Below, piece after piece: positions 17,380 through 27,609 of a DNA stretch of 64,000 nt; the first letter of the stretch is position 1, and each line of letters starts with the position of its first letter. The stretch is from positions 3,697,628-3,761,627 of the forward strand of contig NZ_CP116619.1 of assembly GCF_030409055.1 (NCBI RefSeq), in the 5' to 3' direction. Made by a program: the position numbers and the translations under genes. This stretch comes from Trichocoleus desertorum NBK24 (lineage in GTDB: Bacteria > Cyanobacteriota > Cyanobacteriia > FACHB-46). The notes under the pieces were generated by a model. It searched no databases, was not told the origin of the DNA, and was given only the letters and a program-made list of their open reading frames with translations.

Positions 17380-17548
17380 GAAGCTATTGCGTTATGATAG
17401 TTCTTCTGAACCCACAAACCATCTAGAGCAAATCTCCTACAATAGTGCTTGGGGGGGATACAGGTGTAGGCTGCACATTAGTAAACGTGCGTGTACATCG
17501 ATAGGAGACGAAACTACCAAATAGATTAGACACTGGGAAACAATTAGC

Positions 17549-18565
17549 ATGGTCAATCAGGAAACAACGGCTAAGGACATTGGCTTTACACACGACGATT
17601 TTGCAGCCCTACTCGACAAATACGATTATCATTTCAGCCCTGGCGATGTGGTCGCCGGCACAGTATTCAGTTTGGAACCGAGGGGCGCTCTGATTGACAT
17701 CGGTGCTAAGACGGCTGCTTATATTCCCATTCAGGAGATGTCAATTAACCGAATTGACGCTCCCGAAGAGGTATTACAGTCGAACGAAACTCGCGAATTT
17801 TTCATTTTGACGGATGAGAATGAAGATGGACAGTTGACTCTGTCTATTCGTCGAATTGAATACATGCGAGCTTGGGAGCGGGTTCGTCAGTTGCAAGCAG
17901 AAGATGCGACGGTTCGCTCTAGCGTATTTGCGACCAACCGGGGTGGTGCGCTGGTCAGAATTGAAGGATTGCGCGGCTTTATTCCTGGTTCTCACATCAG
18001 TACTCGTAAGCCTAAAGAAGAACTGGTTGGCGAAGAGCTACCCTTAAAATTCTTAGAAGTAGACGAAGATCGTAACCGCCTAGTCCTCAGTCACCGGCGG
18101 GCGCTGGTTGAGCGTAAGATGAACCGCCTAGAAGTTGGTGAGGTGGTCATTGGTACTGTGCGCGGTATTAAGCCTTATGGTGCATTTATCGATATCGGTG
18201 GTGTGAGCGGTCTGTTGCACATCTCTGAAATTTCTCACGATCACATTGACACCCCCCACAGCGTCTTCAATGTCAATGATGAAGTGAAGGTCATGATCAT
18301 TGACTTGGATGCTGAGCGCGGTCGGATTTCTCTCTCGACCAAGCAACTGGAGCCAGAACCCGGCGACATGGTGAAGAATCCTCAAGTTGTCTATGAAAAG
18401 GCAGAGGAAATGGCCGCTAAGTATCGTGAGCAGCTCCGAGCTCAGCAAGAGGGCGTGACCATCGAAGAGGTTCCTGCCGCAGTTGAGGAAGTTGAGGAAG
18501 AAGTGGTAGAAGCAGCAGTTCCTGAAGAAGTGGTAGAAGAACAACCTTCGGCTGTAGAAATCTAG
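17549..18565 (+). CDS. rpsA: 30S ribosomal protein S1, three-domain cyanobacterial type (338 aa)
   Basis: Three S1 RNA-binding domains are visible: residues about 34-105 (GDVVAGTVFSLEPRGALIDI), 122-190 (DATVRSSVFATNRGGALVRI) and 204-272 (GEVVIGTVRGIKPYGAFIDI). They are followed by an acidic Glu/Val-rich tail. Cyanobacterial and chloroplast S1 proteins have three domains, against six in E. coli. S1 helps mRNA bind to the 30S subunit. The leader after nrdR is about 240 bases and includes GGAGA at about 17503; long S1 leaders often allow autoregulation, not proven here. Confidence 0.96.
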   Translation: MVNQETTAKDIGFTHDDFAALLDKYDYHFSPGDVVAGTVFSLEPRGALIDIGAKTAAYIPIQEMSINRIDAPEEVLQSNETREFFILTDENEDGQLTLSIRRIEYMRAWERVRQLQAEDATVRSSVFATNRGGALVRIEGLRGFIPGSHISTRKPKEELVGEELPLKFLEVDEDRNRLVLSHRRALVERKMNRLEVGEVVIGTVRGIKPYGAFIDIGGVSGLLHISEISHDHIDTPHSVFNVNDEVKVMIIDLDAERGRISLSTKQLEPEPGDMVKNPQVVYEKAEEMAAKYREQLRAQQEGVTIEEVPAAVEEVEEEVVEAAVPEEVVEEQPSAVEI

Positions 18566-18658
18566 ACTGATCAGCTACTGGGTCTAAGCTACTGGGCTAG
18601 TGCTGCTACAGAGCGTTTCTTCTCTGTAAGTTAGCGATCGATTATCTAAGCGTTTTTG

Positions 18659-18690
18659 AATGAAGAGGGGGCTGACTCCTCTTCATTTTT
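18659..18690 (+). terminator. Rho-independent terminator after rpsA
   Basis: AATGAAGAGG pairs with CCTCTTCATT around a nine-base loop, followed by TTTATTG. Confidence 0.8.
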
Positions 18691-18736
18691 ATTGTCTTAG
18701 TTGTATTGTTTTAACGAGTTTGCAGGAGTGATAGAT

Positions 18737-19483
18737 TTGGCGATCGTGCGCTGCCAGCACTTAACCTTTACTAATATTGAAGCGGTGGTTTTTGACAAAG
18801 ATGGGACGCTGGCGAATTCAGAATCTTTTTTGATCAAGTTAGGTCAGACGCGATCGCACCTCCTCAATCTCGAAGTCCCAGGCATAGAAGCATCACTGTT
18901 GCGAATGTTTGGTTTAGTAGGCGATCGCCTCAACCCCGCTGGAGCTTTAGCCGTGGGCAGTCGCCACGAGAACGAAATTGCTGCTGCCGCTTATGTTGCA
19001 GCTACAGGTCGAGATTGGGTGCAGTCGTTGGCGATCGCTCAAGCAGCCTTCAAAGCAGCAGATCAGCATTTTCAGCGTAAGGCTGACTACACAGCCGTTT
19101 ATCCAGGTGCATTGCCCTGCTTGCGATCGCTCCAAGCAGTTGGTGTGAAAACGGCCATTCTCTCCTCAGATAGCACTGCGAATGTTCAAGACTTTGCTCA
19201 AAGGTATGAGTTGGAGCCGTATTTTGACTTGTTGATGGGTACTGAATCTAGGCTCACAAAACCTGACCCCCAATTGCTTCATCAAGCTTGTGCAGCCCTA
19301 GGAGTAGCACCTGCGGCAACGCTCGTAGTGGGTGATTCTAGTGCAGATTTAATCATGGCACAGGCAGCGGGAGCAGCGGGTGGAATTGGGGTAACCTGGG
19401 GATGGGCTGAATCCTTCGATTTACCAGATGCAGATGTAGCGATCGCGCGGTGGGACGAAATTGAAGTATTAAGCGCAAGCTAA
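18737..19483 (+). CDS. HAD-superfamily phosphatase, phosphoglycolate-phosphatase-like (248 aa)
   Basis: HAD motifs in order: FDKDGTLANS (motif I, nucleophile Asp near residue 20), AILSSDS (motif II), a Lys in RLTKPDP (motif III), and VVGDSSADLIMAQAAG (motif IV). The large cap insertion after motif I fits subclass IA. The start is not certain: TTG at 18737 has AGGAG eight bases upstream and gives LAIVRCQHLTF; the frame extends to 18701, and GTG at 18728 is also possible. The substrate is unknown; phosphoglycolate would be useful in a photorespiring cyanobacterium. Confidence 0.85.
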   Translation: MAIVRCQHLTFTNIEAVVFDKDGTLANSESFLIKLGQTRSHLLNLEVPGIEASLLRMFGLVGDRLNPAGALAVGSRHENEIAAAAYVAATGRDWVQSLAIAQAAFKAADQHFQRKADYTAVYPGALPCLRSLQAVGVKTAILSSDSTANVQDFAQRYELEPYFDLLMGTESRLTKPDPQLLHQACAALGVAPAATLVVGDSSADLIMAQAAGAAGGIGVTWGWAESFDLPDADVAIARWDEIEVLSAS

Positions 19484-19581
19484 AAATTGCTTGCAACTCA
19501 TTCATCTCAGTCTTGATCTCAGTCAGAGAACCGCTTTGCCCGTGGAAGCCTAGATCGAGGGGCTAGGAGCCTAACCACAAG

Positions 19582-19590
19582 TGGTATAAT
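19582..19590 (+). promoter_or_regulatory. Extended -10 promoter element upstream of metK
   Basis: TGGTATAAT at 19582-19590 is an ideal extended -10 (TGN-TATAAT), 54 bases before the metK start. A short palindrome CCACAAGTGG overlaps it at 19575-19584 and could be an operator. No good -35 is seen. Confidence 0.5.
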
Positions 19591-19644
19591 TCCGGAACTT
19601 AACCCCTGAGCGCTAGTTCGTTTAGCTAAAGAGAGGATATTTCC

Positions 19645-20901
19645 TTGTCTCGTCGCTACCTTTTTACATCTGAATCAGTTACAGAAGGCCATCCTGATAA
19701 AATTTGTGATCAAATTTCTGACACCATTTTAGATGCTCTCTTGGCTCAGGACCCCACTAGCCGAGTTGCTGCTGAGGTGGTTGTCAATACGGGTTTGGTT
19801 TTGATTACTGGCGAAATTACTTCCAGAGCCAATGTTAACTACATTGAACTAGCTCGCCAGAAAATTGCCGAGATTGGATACACAGGTGCTGAGAACGGCT
19901 TCTGTTCCAATAGTTGCTCCGTCTTAGTCGCTTTAGACAGGCAATCCCCCGACATCGCTCAGGGTGTGAACGCGGCACAGGAGCGCCGTGAAGAGTCCAG
20001 CACAGAAGACCTGGATGTCACCGGAGCTGGCGACCAAGGCATTATGTTTGGTTTTGCTTGCAACGAAACACCAGAACTGATGCCCTTGCCGATCAGTCTG
20101 GCTCACCGAATTGCTCGTCGCTTAGCAAGCGTTAGAAAAACTGGGCAACTGCCTTACCTACGCCCAGACGGTAAAACTCAGGTTACGGTCGCTTACGAAG
20201 ATGGCCGTCCGGTTGGCATCGATACTATTTTGGTTTCCACACAGCATACGGCGACGATCGGTGATATCACCGATGAAGCTGCGGTACAAGCCAAGATTAA
20301 GGAAGATCTCTGGTCTTTGGTTGTAGAACCAATCTTTGCAGATATTTCTGTGGAACCTGATGAAAACACACGCTTCCTCGTAAATCCTACAGGTAAGTTT
20401 GTCATTGGTGGCCCTCAGGGTGACTCTGGTCTGACGGGACGCAAAATTATTGTGGATACCTATGGAGGTTACTCTCGTCACGGTGGTGGCGCTTTCTCTG
20501 GAAAAGACCCCACAAAAGTAGACCGTAGTGCTGCGTATGCTTGCCGCTATGTCGCTAAAAACATTGTGGCGGCTGGATTGGCGGAGAAGTGTGAAGTGCA
20601 GTTGAGCTACGCGATTGGTGTAGCTCGTCCGGTCAGCATCATGCTGGAGACTTTTGGTACGGGCAAGGTAGATGATGAGAAACTCCTAGAGCTAGTTCAA
20701 CAACACTTTGAGTTGCGTCCAGCGGGTATCATCAAAGCCTTTAACTTGCAAAAACTCCCAAGCGAACGGGGTGGCCGCTTCTATCAGGATGTCGCTGCTT
20801 ATGGTCACTTGGGCCGCACTGACTTAGAGTTGCCTTGGGAGAAAACCGATAAGGCGGAGCTACTAAAGGAAGCTCTGACCCTGTCTAGCGCTTTAGCTTA
20901 A
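19645..20901 (+). CDS. metK: S-adenosylmethionine synthase (418 aa)
   Basis: MetK makes AdoMet from methionine and ATP. Motifs: [20 protein letters not shown] (ATP and Mg), [15 protein letters not shown] (signature 1), [20 protein letters not shown] and [19 protein letters not shown] (signature 2). Length is normal. The start is TTG at 19645 with GAGAGGA upstream; no ATG fits the conserved [15 protein letters not shown]. AdoMet feeds the two methyltransferases in this window and chlorophyll and quinone methylation. No SAM riboswitch is seen in the leader. Confidence 0.97.
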   Translation: MSRRYLFTSESVTEGHPDKICDQISDTILDALLAQDPTSRVAAEVVVNTGLVLITGEITSRANVNYIELARQKIAEIGYTGAENGFCSNSCSVLVALDRQSPDIAQGVNAAQERREESSTEDLDVTGAGDQGIMFGFACNETPELMPLPISLAHRIARRLASVRKTGQLPYLRPDGKTQVTVAYEDGRPVGIDTILVSTQHTATIGDITDEAAVQAKIKEDLWSLVVEPIFADISVEPDENTRFLVNPTGKFVIGGPQGDSGLTGRKIIVDTYGGYSRHGGGAFSGKDPTKVDRSAAYACRYVAKNIVAAGLAEKCEVQLSYAIGVARPVSIMLETFGTGKVDDEKLLELVQQHFELRPAGIIKAFNLQKLPSERGGRFYQDVAAYGHLGRTDLELPWEKTDKAELLKEALTLSSALA

Positions 20902-20991
20902 TACCTAGGTTGTCTATCAGGCGATCGCCACTCTTCATTGGGTCGCGATCGCTTTGTCTTTTTAGCATTTAAGTTTTGAGCTTTAAACCTG

Positions 20992-21732
20992 CTAATAACG
21001 AACTTGTAGCGTCACAATTGCGGCTACTTCTTGTTCTCCGCCAATTATGGGCGTAGGCACTTTGGCATTTTGAGTTAATTCTCCGGCGATCGCCATTGGC
21101 ATGGGCGGGGGCATTTGGTTATCCCCTGTTACCTGAACATTGACGATTTCTCGTTGTTGGAGATCTAAAGCACCTAAAGCGGCACTCACTTGAGTTTTAG
21201 CTTTGGCAGTGGCTTCCCGGATTGCATCTTGTTGCGCCGTGGCGATCGCTTCATCGGAGGCAGCAAAGGAAACGCTATCAATCCGAGTTGCGCCTGCTTT
21301 GACAGCATCATCTAGTAAGGTGCCAACTTTGTCTGTTGGCATGCGAAAGCTGACCATGTTTGCCCCCGAATAGCCTTTGATGCTTTGTTCTCCATCTTTG
21401 TAGCTGTATTGAGGACTGAGCCGAATGCCAGTGGTTTCTAGCTTTTCGACTTGGCGAGACTGGAGGAGCTTGACTACAGCTTGCGATCGCTGCGCCACTT
21501 GTTGTTGCACAGCCTCAGCCGTCTGATTCTGGACTTCTACTCCCAGTTGTACTTGGGTGAGGGTTGTGGGAATATTGACTTCACCTTTGCCCGAAACTAT
21601 CAAGGTTCTGGTGAGTGAGCTGGTGTTGGATGGAGCTTGACAAGCAGATAGACCGATGACACCCAGTAACAGGAATGCAGCTTTTAAGTAATGATTTCTG
21701 GCTCTAGAACGACTGAGAGGGTCACAGTTCAT
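20992..21732 (-). CDS. SIMPL-domain (DUF541) lipoprotein (246 aa)
   Basis: An N-terminal signal segment (AAFLLLGVIGLSACQAP) has the lipobox LSAC. The mature part starts with TLIVSGKGEVNIPTTLTQVQLGVEVQ, characteristic of SIMPL/DUF541 periplasmic proteins, and ends in VAAIVTLQVRY. Family members form oligomeric rings in the periplasm or outer membrane; roles in oxidative stress have been reported. It converges on metK, with two HIP1 octamers in the 90-base gap (20920-20955). Confidence 0.88.
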   Translation of the reverse strand: MNCDPLSRSRARNHYLKAAFLLLGVIGLSACQAPSNTSSLTRTLIVSGKGEVNIPTTLTQVQLGVEVQNQTAEAVQQQVAQRSQAVVKLLQSRQVEKLETTGIRLSPQYSYKDGEQSIKGYSGANMVSFRMPTDKVGTLLDDAVKAGATRIDSVSFAASDEAIATAQQDAIREATAKAKTQVSAALGALDLQQREIVNVQVTGDNQMPPPMPMAIAGELTQNAKVPTPIIGGEQEVAAIVTLQVRY

Positions 21733-21817
21733 ATATCCTCAACACTTAAATCGAGCGGATATGTCTACTGTGTCACTGGCTCATTAGGCGGGCTGGTAAG
21801 TTACAGTTTTGGAAACC

Positions 21818-22063
21818 TCAAGTTTTGGGGTTCAGTTTTTGCGAAATCCAGCTAACGGCTCCGCTGACTAAAGCTCCTGCCATCAGAATTCCTAGGGCTG
21901 GGGTAAATACAGGTTCCCAGAGCTTGTACCACAAATCTAAGCCTAGAGGAACGCCCGCAGAACGGCCCACCACCGCGATCGCCAGCCAGAAAAAGCTAAA
22001 TAGAACTAAAAATAAATCGACGACCAGCGCCAGATTAATCCACTTTAAAAGATTGTCTTTCAT
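21818..22063 (-). CDS. Small two-helix membrane protein (81 aa)
   Basis: Starting at ATG 22063 (MKDNLLKWINLALVVDLFL), two hydrophobic helices are seen: LALVVDLFLVLFSFFWLAIAV and FTPALGILMAGALVSGAVSWI. The loop has GVPLGLDLWYKLWEPVF. I recall similar short proteins in other cyanobacteria, without a known function. A longer frame from 22102 adds 13 residues with no membrane character. Confidence 0.65.
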   Translation of the reverse strand: MKDNLLKWINLALVVDLFLVLFSFFWLAIAVVGRSAGVPLGLDLWYKLWEPVFTPALGILMAGALVSGAVSWISQKLNPKT

Positions 22064-22188
22064 CAATTGTTTAGGCTCAGAGCCGCAAAAATAGATCAAC
22101 AAAAAAAGATGGCCGTACTTGCAATGAGTACAGCCACAATTGTAGAAGCAGAATTGATAATTTTGGAATTAACTATCTAAAGGTCTGC

Positions 22189-22383
22189 TTAGTCCAGATC
22201 ATTCATCGCTTCTCCGGGCATGCTCAGATCATCTGGGTCTACATAGTGGCAAACTGCATCATCAATACAAATCAAAGCCCAACCTGATTGATCAATCCCA
22301 ACCAGCTTGTAAGAGGTTTCTTGAACAAAAAATCCTTTGTGATTACGAGTTTCTGGCTTAACAGCGACATTTTCAATGATCAT
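22189..22383 (-). CDS. Conserved small hypothetical protein (64 aa)
   Basis: GGAGTTAGG lies just upstream of the ATG at 22383. The protein reads as a small beta-rich domain (FFVQETSYKLVGIDQSGWALICIDD in two parts), with CHYVDPDDL and an acidic end. No named family is recognised. It is probably a genuine gene because of the ribosome site and codon use. Confidence 0.6.
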   Translation of the reverse strand: MIIENVAVKPETRNHKGFFVQETSYKLVGIDQSGWALICIDDAVCHYVDPDDLSMPGEAMNDLD

Positions 22384-22410
22384 GGCGGCCTAACTCCGTG
22401 AATGTTAAAA

Positions 22411-22456
22411 ATGAACCAGCGATAAAGCTAAAAGCTCAGCTTATCGCTTAGTTCAT
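22411..22456 (-). terminator. Hairpin between the TPR gene and the 64-aa gene
   Basis: ATGAAC-c-AGCGATAA pairs with TTATCGCT-ta-GTTCAT. On the minus strand TTTTAAC follows, so it probably ends the TPR gene transcript coming from 22998. Confidence 0.5.
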
Positions 22457-22575
22457 AAAATCTTATCATTAGAGTTTCGGATTTATCGTTAAGTTGTTTG
22501 AGTAATTGTTGAGCGATATAAATAGACAGAGAGTTTTGTCTCTCTAAACGCTCAATCCAAGACTCCATGAGCCTG

Positions 22576-22998
22576 CTAGGACTCAAATAACCACTGCTGA
22601 ACTCGCTTCAAACTCTTCCAATCTGGTTTTCTGCTTAACCCTTCTTCAAGATTTTGTTTAACTTCGTCCTCTAATTCTTGAGCCACCATCATGATCTGTT
22701 GAGCTAACTCCACATGATCACGGACACCTTTTTTAGAAGTTTCCAGCATGGCGATCGCTAGATTTAGCTGAGCCTGCGGATCTTGTGGATTAAGCTTGAC
22801 TGCTTTTTGGGCTGCATTGTAAGCCTGCGTCGGTTTGTCATCTAATAGATACAGCCAAGCCAAGCAAGTCCAAGCAGGGCTACTTTTGCGAGAGCGATCG
22901 CAAATGTCTTTGAACACAGGAATTAAGGTATCTGGCCCTTCGCCTGCCTTGTAGCGTTCAATGCTCGCATCAAAAAGATCTTCAATGGTCTGAGTCAT
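22576..22998 (-). CDS. TPR-repeat protein (140 aa)
   Basis: The helical repeats SSPAWTCLAWLYLLDDKPTQ and AYNAAQKAVKLNPQDPQAQL, then NLAIAMLETS, are TPR units at residues about 38-110. The C-terminus ends with a Trp-rich helix (KPDWKSLKRVQQWLFES). No signal peptide is present, so it is cytosolic. It lies downstream of the A-type Fe-S carrier gene on the same strand, but a hairpin separates them. Its role is likely protein-protein interaction. Confidence 0.8.
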   Translation of the reverse strand: MTQTIEDLFDASIERYKAGEGPDTLIPVFKDICDRSRKSSPAWTCLAWLYLLDDKPTQAYNAAQKAVKLNPQDPQAQLNLAIAMLETSKKGVRDHVELAQQIMMVAQELEDEVKQNLEEGLSRKPDWKSLKRVQQWLFES

Positions 22999-23040
22999 AT
23001 CAGTTCAAAACTTGAATGTTGAGATGGCAGCAATAAATTA

Positions 23041-23064
23041 AACCATGCTGAGGGGAGCATGGTT
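23041..23064 (-). terminator. Terminator after the A-type Fe-S carrier gene
   Basis: AACCATGCT and AGCATGGTT form a perfect 9-bp stem with a six-base loop; on the minus strand TTTAATTTATT follows. Confidence 0.65.
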
Positions 23065-23125
23065 CGTAGTTTTGGGCTAATTTTTGGCTACGGTTCTAAA
23101 CTCAAAGACGGCAAATTAAGGCAAA

Positions 23126-23479
23126 TTAAGCCGAGAATGACTTCCCACAACCACAAGTTTGAGAAGCGTTGGGATTGGTGAATTGGAAGCCACCCCCAAT
23201 TAAGGCATCATTGTAGTCCAGCACTAAGCCATAGAGATAAAGCAAGCTCTTGCGATCGCAGATGACTTTGAAACCGTCATAGTCAAACACATCATCGTCT
23301 TCGCGAATATCTTTGGGATCTGCGAAATCCATCAGGTAGGACATACCCGAACAACCTCCGTTACGGACTCCTACCCGGAGGCAAAGGTCTTTACCTTGCT
23401 TTTCTCGCAGGGAAAGCACTTGACGGAGGCCATTTTCAGTTAGCAAAATTCCTTGTTGAGACTGAGTTGCTTGTGTCAT
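23126..23479 (-). CDS. A-type iron-sulfur carrier, IscA/SufA/HesB family (117 aa)
   Basis: The three cluster-binding cysteines are in place: GGCSGMSY near residue 43 and TCGCGKSF at the C-terminus. The rest fits the HesB-like beta-barrel ([37 protein letters not shown]). Such carriers receive Fe-S clusters from the SUF scaffold and deliver them to apoproteins; a photosystem-rich cell needs many. Whether it is the SufA or IscA paralogue cannot be told here. A strong terminator follows. Confidence 0.93.
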   Translation of the reverse strand: MTQATQSQQGILLTENGLRQVLSLREKQGKDLCLRVGVRNGGCSGMSYLMDFADPKDIREDDDVFDYDGFKVICDRKSLLYLYGLVLDYNDALIGGGFQFTNPNASQTCGCGKSFSA

Positions 23480-23789
23480 TGATCGGTGCGACTCCTTATG
23501 CTTCTTAAACGTAGACTGCTTCAGCTTTTCAGTCTATTTTCTGGAGGGGATTTCAGCTAAATTGGTTGTTACAGGCTAAACCCCTCGAAATAACCGTGAT
23601 GGGTCTACTTTAGATCTTAACTCCGATAGCGGATTGGTCAGCTGACAGAAACCCAGGCTTGACACGATCGCGTTTCAGATTGCGCCCCAGATCGCGTCTA
23701 AGTCAGGTGAGCCCCACGGTTAAGGTTTAATATGGCTACCATTGAGCTTTCCCCCTTGTCCTAGCCTTCTATAATCACTGGTTCGGTCT
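23480..23789. promoter_or_regulatory. Divergent promoter region, Fe-S carrier gene / DUF6930-like gene
   Basis: About 310 non-coding bases. TATAAT at 23770-23775 lies 14 bases before the ATG at 23790, with no convincing -35. TTGACA at 23659-23664 has no -10 at the right spacing. Nothing else is recognised. Confidence 0.35.
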
Positions 23790-25421
23790 ATGACTACTCT
23801 GACTCGCCCCACCTGTCGTCGTCTTCAAAACTTGCAGCAAATTCCTAGCGTGTGGGAGGGCGATCGCCGTCCTTTGACTGGAGAAGCCGCCGCAAGTGTT
23901 GGGGCAGAGCTGAAGGGGGAAGGAGAGTGCATTTTGTGGGTCGATGGTTCGCAGGCAGTGGTGCGGGCGATGGACATTGTAGCCCCCGAAACGGGATCGG
24001 AAGCGGTAGTCCGAGCGCTTTTACAAGCAATGGAGCATCCCCATAGCCCAGCAGCCCCAGGTCGGCCACAAAAAATTGTGGTGCGCGATCGCGAGTTGCA
24101 GTTTTTCCTGCGGGGAGTCTTACAAGACCTAGACATTGTGATTGATTATGTGCCAGACCTGCCGTTGATTGATGAAATTTTTAAGGGCTTTCAAGAATCG
24201 GCCAGTGTACATCCACCCCAACTACCACCAGCCTACGCCAAAACCTTAATTGAAAAAACGTACGCCCTTTGGGAAGGAGAACCGTGGGAAATTTTGGGGG
24301 AGCATCAAATCCTGGCGATCGAGATCAATCAGTGGGATGTCGAAACGCTTTATGCCTGCATCATGGGCATGATGGGGATGGAATATGGCATTCTGCTCTA
24401 TCGCTCGTTAGACTCTCTTAAGCAATTTCGCCAGCAAGTCCTCAACCAAGACTCTGGCGAGGACATGGAATCGGCGTTTCTAAAGCAAGATTGCATGTTT
24501 GTCACCTTCGAGCGCACTGAAGACGCCACTGACGACGAAACGCTTGACTTATCAGAATTGCCCCTCTGCGATGTTCAACCCAATTTTGGCAACCTGCACC
24601 CCCTAGAGCGAATGCGATCGTTCTTGTATGAAGAAGAAGCGATCGCCTGTCTAATTGCCTTAGAAGCCCTCCATCGCTTTTTTAAGCAGCATGGTAAGAA
24701 ACTATCCCTCGATCACTTTCCTGCGATTAAGAGCCGCTATCGAATTCCCTTGGCTGAACTGGGTATAGAAGCCACAGCATCCCAGCTTTCGATTCAAGTT
24801 TCTACCCTGCCTGATGTTGCCAATGAACTGGCCGAGCTGAGCGATGACGAAGATGAAGATGACCTAGATTTCCCAGTGTTACGTGATGATCTAGTTCCTA
24901 GAGACTGTCTACGCTGGCTAGAAATTTTGCCTTGGGAAACAGTTGAATTACTCAGGAAAGGCTCAGGGGTTTACCAGTCTGCCGATACTTCTGTAGAACC
25001 TGTAGGCGAAGGTCTGCCTGTGGTGTTTATTCAAAGCTCGCAGCCCAAAGCCAAAGCGTTAATTCAAGGGTTACAAGCGGCAGAAGGCTTGAGCGCCATC
25101 TGTTTTAACCCTGGCGAAGATCCATTTTCAGGCATGACCTACGATCTAGGCGTTCTGCAAACCAATAACGGCGATCTGCATCTATTTGAAGAATTTATTG
25201 ACGAAAATGCTGCTTACAAAGCTGCCCGCAAAAAGTGGGAACGGGTTTGTAAAAAAACAAAAGGCTATTGCGGTTTAGTGATTGCCAAAGGTGTCACCGG
25301 AGCCTCCCGTGGCAAACCACCCGTCAAAGACATGCTGGCACTGATGGAAGCGCGATCGCTCTCCGCTGAAGAACTAGGCATCGGCCCGATGGAGCTGAAG
25401 TTAGAGATCGATTGGGTCTAG
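23790..25421 (+). CDS. Conserved cyanobacterial protein, DUF6930-like (543 aa)
   Basis: I recognise the type as a long cyanobacterial protein of unknown function. An N-terminal segment ([37 protein letters not shown]) resembles DUF6930. A middle part with [17 protein letters not shown] and [15 protein letters not shown] follows, then an acidic linker ([12 protein letters not shown]). The C-terminal part is basic and has [19 protein letters not shown]. No catalytic motif is clear. It lies 62 bases upstream of zds in the same direction, so co-transcription is possible. Cytosolic, with no signal peptide. Confidence 0.75.
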   Translation: MTTLTRPTCRRLQNLQQIPSVWEGDRRPLTGEAAASVGAELKGEGECILWVDGSQAVVRAMDIVAPETGSEAVVRALLQAMEHPHSPAAPGRPQKIVVRDRELQFFLRGVLQDLDIVIDYVPDLPLIDEIFKGFQESASVHPPQLPPAYAKTLIEKTYALWEGEPWEILGEHQILAIEINQWDVETLYACIMGMMGMEYGILLYRSLDSLKQFRQQVLNQDSGEDMESAFLKQDCMFVTFERTEDATDDETLDLSELPLCDVQPNFGNLHPLERMRSFLYEEEAIACLIALEALHRFFKQHGKKLSLDHFPAIKSRYRIPLAELGIEATASQLSIQVSTLPDVANELAELSDDEDEDDLDFPVLRDDLVPRDCLRWLEILPWETVELLRKGSGVYQSADTSVEPVGEGLPVVFIQSSQPKAKALIQGLQAAEGLSAICFNPGEDPFSGMTYDLGVLQTNNGDLHLFEEFIDENAAYKAARKKWERVCKKTKGYCGLVIAKGVTGASRGKPPVKDMLALMEARSLSAEELGIGPMELKLEIDWV

Positions 25422-25483
25422 GGTTTGCTCACTTTGCTCCCCACGCCATTAAAATATGTAAAGCAATTATCAGGAAAGGCAGA

Positions 25484-26959
25484 ATGCGAGTTGCGATCGT
25501 TGGGGCGGGGCTTGCTGGCATGGCCGCAGCCGTCGATTTAGTCGATGCAGGGCATGAAGTAGAGATTTTTGAGTCTCGCCCGTTTGTCGGTGGCAAAGTT
25601 GGCAGTTGGGTAGACGCTGACGGCAACCACATCGAGATGGGCCTGCATGTGTTCTTCTTTAACTACGCCAATCTATTTGCGTTGATGAAAAAGATTGGTG
25701 CATTTGAGAATTTGCTGCCCAAGCAACATACGCATACTTTCATCAATCGCGGTGGCGTCGTCAAAGAACTCGATTTTCGCTTTCCCATTGGAGCACCCTT
25801 CAACGGCCTCAAAGCTTTCTTCACCACGGGGCAATTGTCGCTCCTCGATAAGCTGCAAAATGCGATCGCTCTTGGCACCAGCCCGATGATTCGCGGCTTG
25901 ATCGACTACGAAGGCGGCATGAAACAAATCCGGGCGCTCGATCGCGTCAGTTTTGCCGAGTGGTTCCGCAGTCATGGTGGTTCGAATGGCAGTCTGAAGC
26001 GGATGTGGAACCCGATCGCCTACGCTCTGGGCTTCATCGACACGGAAAACATCTCGGCTCGCTGCATGCTGACGATCTTCCAGATGTTTGCTACCAAAAC
26101 TGAAGCCTCTAAGCTGAACATGCTGAAAGGTTCCCCTCACGAATATCTGCTCAAGCCGATTGTGAATTATTTGGAATCGCGCGGCACTAAGATTCATACC
26201 CGTCACGGTGTCCGAAAAGTCCTATTTGAAGATGCAGCAGAGCAAACCAAAGTCACTGGGTTGGTGATTGCCAACGGTGACGCGGAAGAAACCGTTACCG
26301 CTGATGCCTATCTCTGCGCCTGTGATGTGCCGGGGGTTCAACGCCTGTTACCTTCCGAATGGCGGCAATGGTCTGAGTTCGACAATATCTACAAACTGGA
26401 TGCAGTCCCAGTGGCAACGGTGCAACTGCGGTTTGATGGCTGGGTGACAGAACTGCAAGACCCCGAAGCTCGTAAACAACTAGAGCACGCGGCGGGAATT
26501 GATAACCTGCTCTACACCGCTGATGCAGATTTCTCTTGCTTCTCCGATTTGGCGCTGTCTAGCCCTGCTGACTACTACCGTCCAGGCCAAGGGTCGCTGT
26601 TACAGTTAGTGTTGACTCCGGGCGATCCGTTTATCAAGCAAAGTAACGAGGCGATCGCCCAGCACGTCCTCAAGCAAGTGCATGATCTGTTCCCCTCCTC
26701 GCGAGAACTGAACATGACCTGGTATAGTGTCGTCAAATTGGCACAATCGCTGTACCGCGAGGCTCCAGGCATGGACCCCTACCGTCCTCCCCAAAAAACC
26801 CCGATCGCCAACTTCTTCCTGGCAGGCAGCTACACTCAGCAAGACTACATCGACAGTATGGAAGGAGCCACACTGTCTGGGCGGCAAGCTGCTAGAGAAA
26901 TTTTGGCTAATTTTTCTCAAGTAACTGAGAATCGTCAACCTGTAACAATGAACGCTTAA
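25484..26959 (+). CDS. zds: Zeta-carotene desaturase (491 aa)
   Basis: Zds (CrtQ) converts 9,9'-di-cis-zeta-carotene to prolycopene in the plant-type carotenoid pathway, using FAD and plastoquinone. The start [20 protein letters not shown] is the dinucleotide-binding motif. [20 protein letters not shown] and the C-terminal [20 protein letters not shown], then LSGRQAA, match Zds rather than phytoene desaturase. The ATG at 25484 follows GGAAAGG; the frame is open from 25412 but without family sequence. An SRPBCC gene follows 67 bases later, as next to zds in other cyanobacteria. Confidence 0.96.
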   Translation: MRVAIVGAGLAGMAAAVDLVDAGHEVEIFESRPFVGGKVGSWVDADGNHIEMGLHVFFFNYANLFALMKKIGAFENLLPKQHTHTFINRGGVVKELDFRFPIGAPFNGLKAFFTTGQLSLLDKLQNAIALGTSPMIRGLIDYEGGMKQIRALDRVSFAEWFRSHGGSNGSLKRMWNPIAYALGFIDTENISARCMLTIFQMFATKTEASKLNMLKGSPHEYLLKPIVNYLESRGTKIHTRHGVRKVLFEDAAEQTKVTGLVIANGDAEETVTADAYLCACDVPGVQRLLPSEWRQWSEFDNIYKLDAVPVATVQLRFDGWVTELQDPEARKQLEHAAGIDNLLYTADADFSCFSDLALSSPADYYRPGQGSLLQLVLTPGDPFIKQSNEAIAQHVLKQVHDLFPSSRELNMTWYSVVKLAQSLYREAPGMDPYRPPQKTPIANFFLAGSYTQQDYIDSMEGATLSGRQAAREILANFSQVTENRQPVTMNA

Positions 26960-27026
26960 CTCACTAGCCTCTCTTTATTAAGAGGGTTTGGGGAGATCTA
27001 ACTTACCATCACAGCGAGATCTGAGC

Positions 27027-27479
27027 ATGTCCGATTGGCTAGAACACAGCGTCCAAGTTGAAGTTGATGTCCCTATTGAGTTGGCTTGGAGTCTCTGGTC
27101 TGACCTGGAGCAAATGCCCCGCTGGATGAAGTGGATTGACTCGGTGAAAGTGCAAGAGGACAACCCAGATTTATCCCGCTGGAAGCTCGCCACAGGCGGT
27201 TTGGAGTTTAGCTGGCAATCGCGTATTGTCAAAATTGTGCCGCAGCAAATTATTCAGTGGGAATCGGTGGGTGGTTTGCCCAACAGAGGAGCGATTCGCT
27301 TCTACGATCGCGGCACTAGCAGCATCGTCAAACTCAGTGTCTCCTACGCCATTCCTGGCATCATTGGCAAGCTGATGGACAATCTATTTTTAGGACGAGT
27401 GGTGGAATCCACCATCCAAGCAGATTTGGAACGGTTCAAACAATACGCTCTGCAAGCTAAAACCCAGGTAGAAGCTTAA
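27027..27479 (+). CDS. SRPBCC (START/cyclase-like) protein (150 aa)
   Basis: The N-terminus HSVQVEVDVPIELAWSLWSD, followed by LEQMPRWMKWIDSV, is typical of polyketide-cyclase/START-like lipid-binding folds. Later strands include FSWQSRIVKIVPQQIIQWES and a long C-terminal helix. It has no enzymatic motif. The gene is next to zds, the arrangement of slr0940-slr0941 in Synechocystis as I recall it, so it may bind or deliver a carotenoid intermediate. That is inference. Start is ATG at 27027. Confidence 0.85.
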   Translation: MSDWLEHSVQVEVDVPIELAWSLWSDLEQMPRWMKWIDSVKVQEDNPDLSRWKLATGGLEFSWQSRIVKIVPQQIIQWESVGGLPNRGAIRFYDRGTSSIVKLSVSYAIPGIIGKLMDNLFLGRVVESTIQADLERFKQYALQAKTQVEA

Positions 27480-27564
27480 TCCTGCCGATCTAGAGCTAAG
27501 CAGGTGCGATCGCTCAGAACAACTTGACTCTCTAGCTGAGTGGAGAGTTTAAGATGGCTTCATT

Positions 27565-27580
27565 CTCAGCTCTCGCTGAG
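27565..27580. promoter_or_regulatory. Inverted repeat upstream of the Met-rich secreted protein gene
   Basis: CTCAGC-TCTC-GCTGAG lies 30 bases before the ATG at 27610; TTTAAG occurs on both sides (27548 and 27588). It is a possible operator or leader hairpin. Confidence 0.35.
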
Positions 27581-27609
27581 TCAAGTGATTTAAGAATGGA
27601 GCGTTCAAT

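Noticed and set aside
19484-19644. SAM riboswitch ahead of metK
   Set aside because: None of the SAM-I core motifs are present; only a promoter and a short palindrome are seen.
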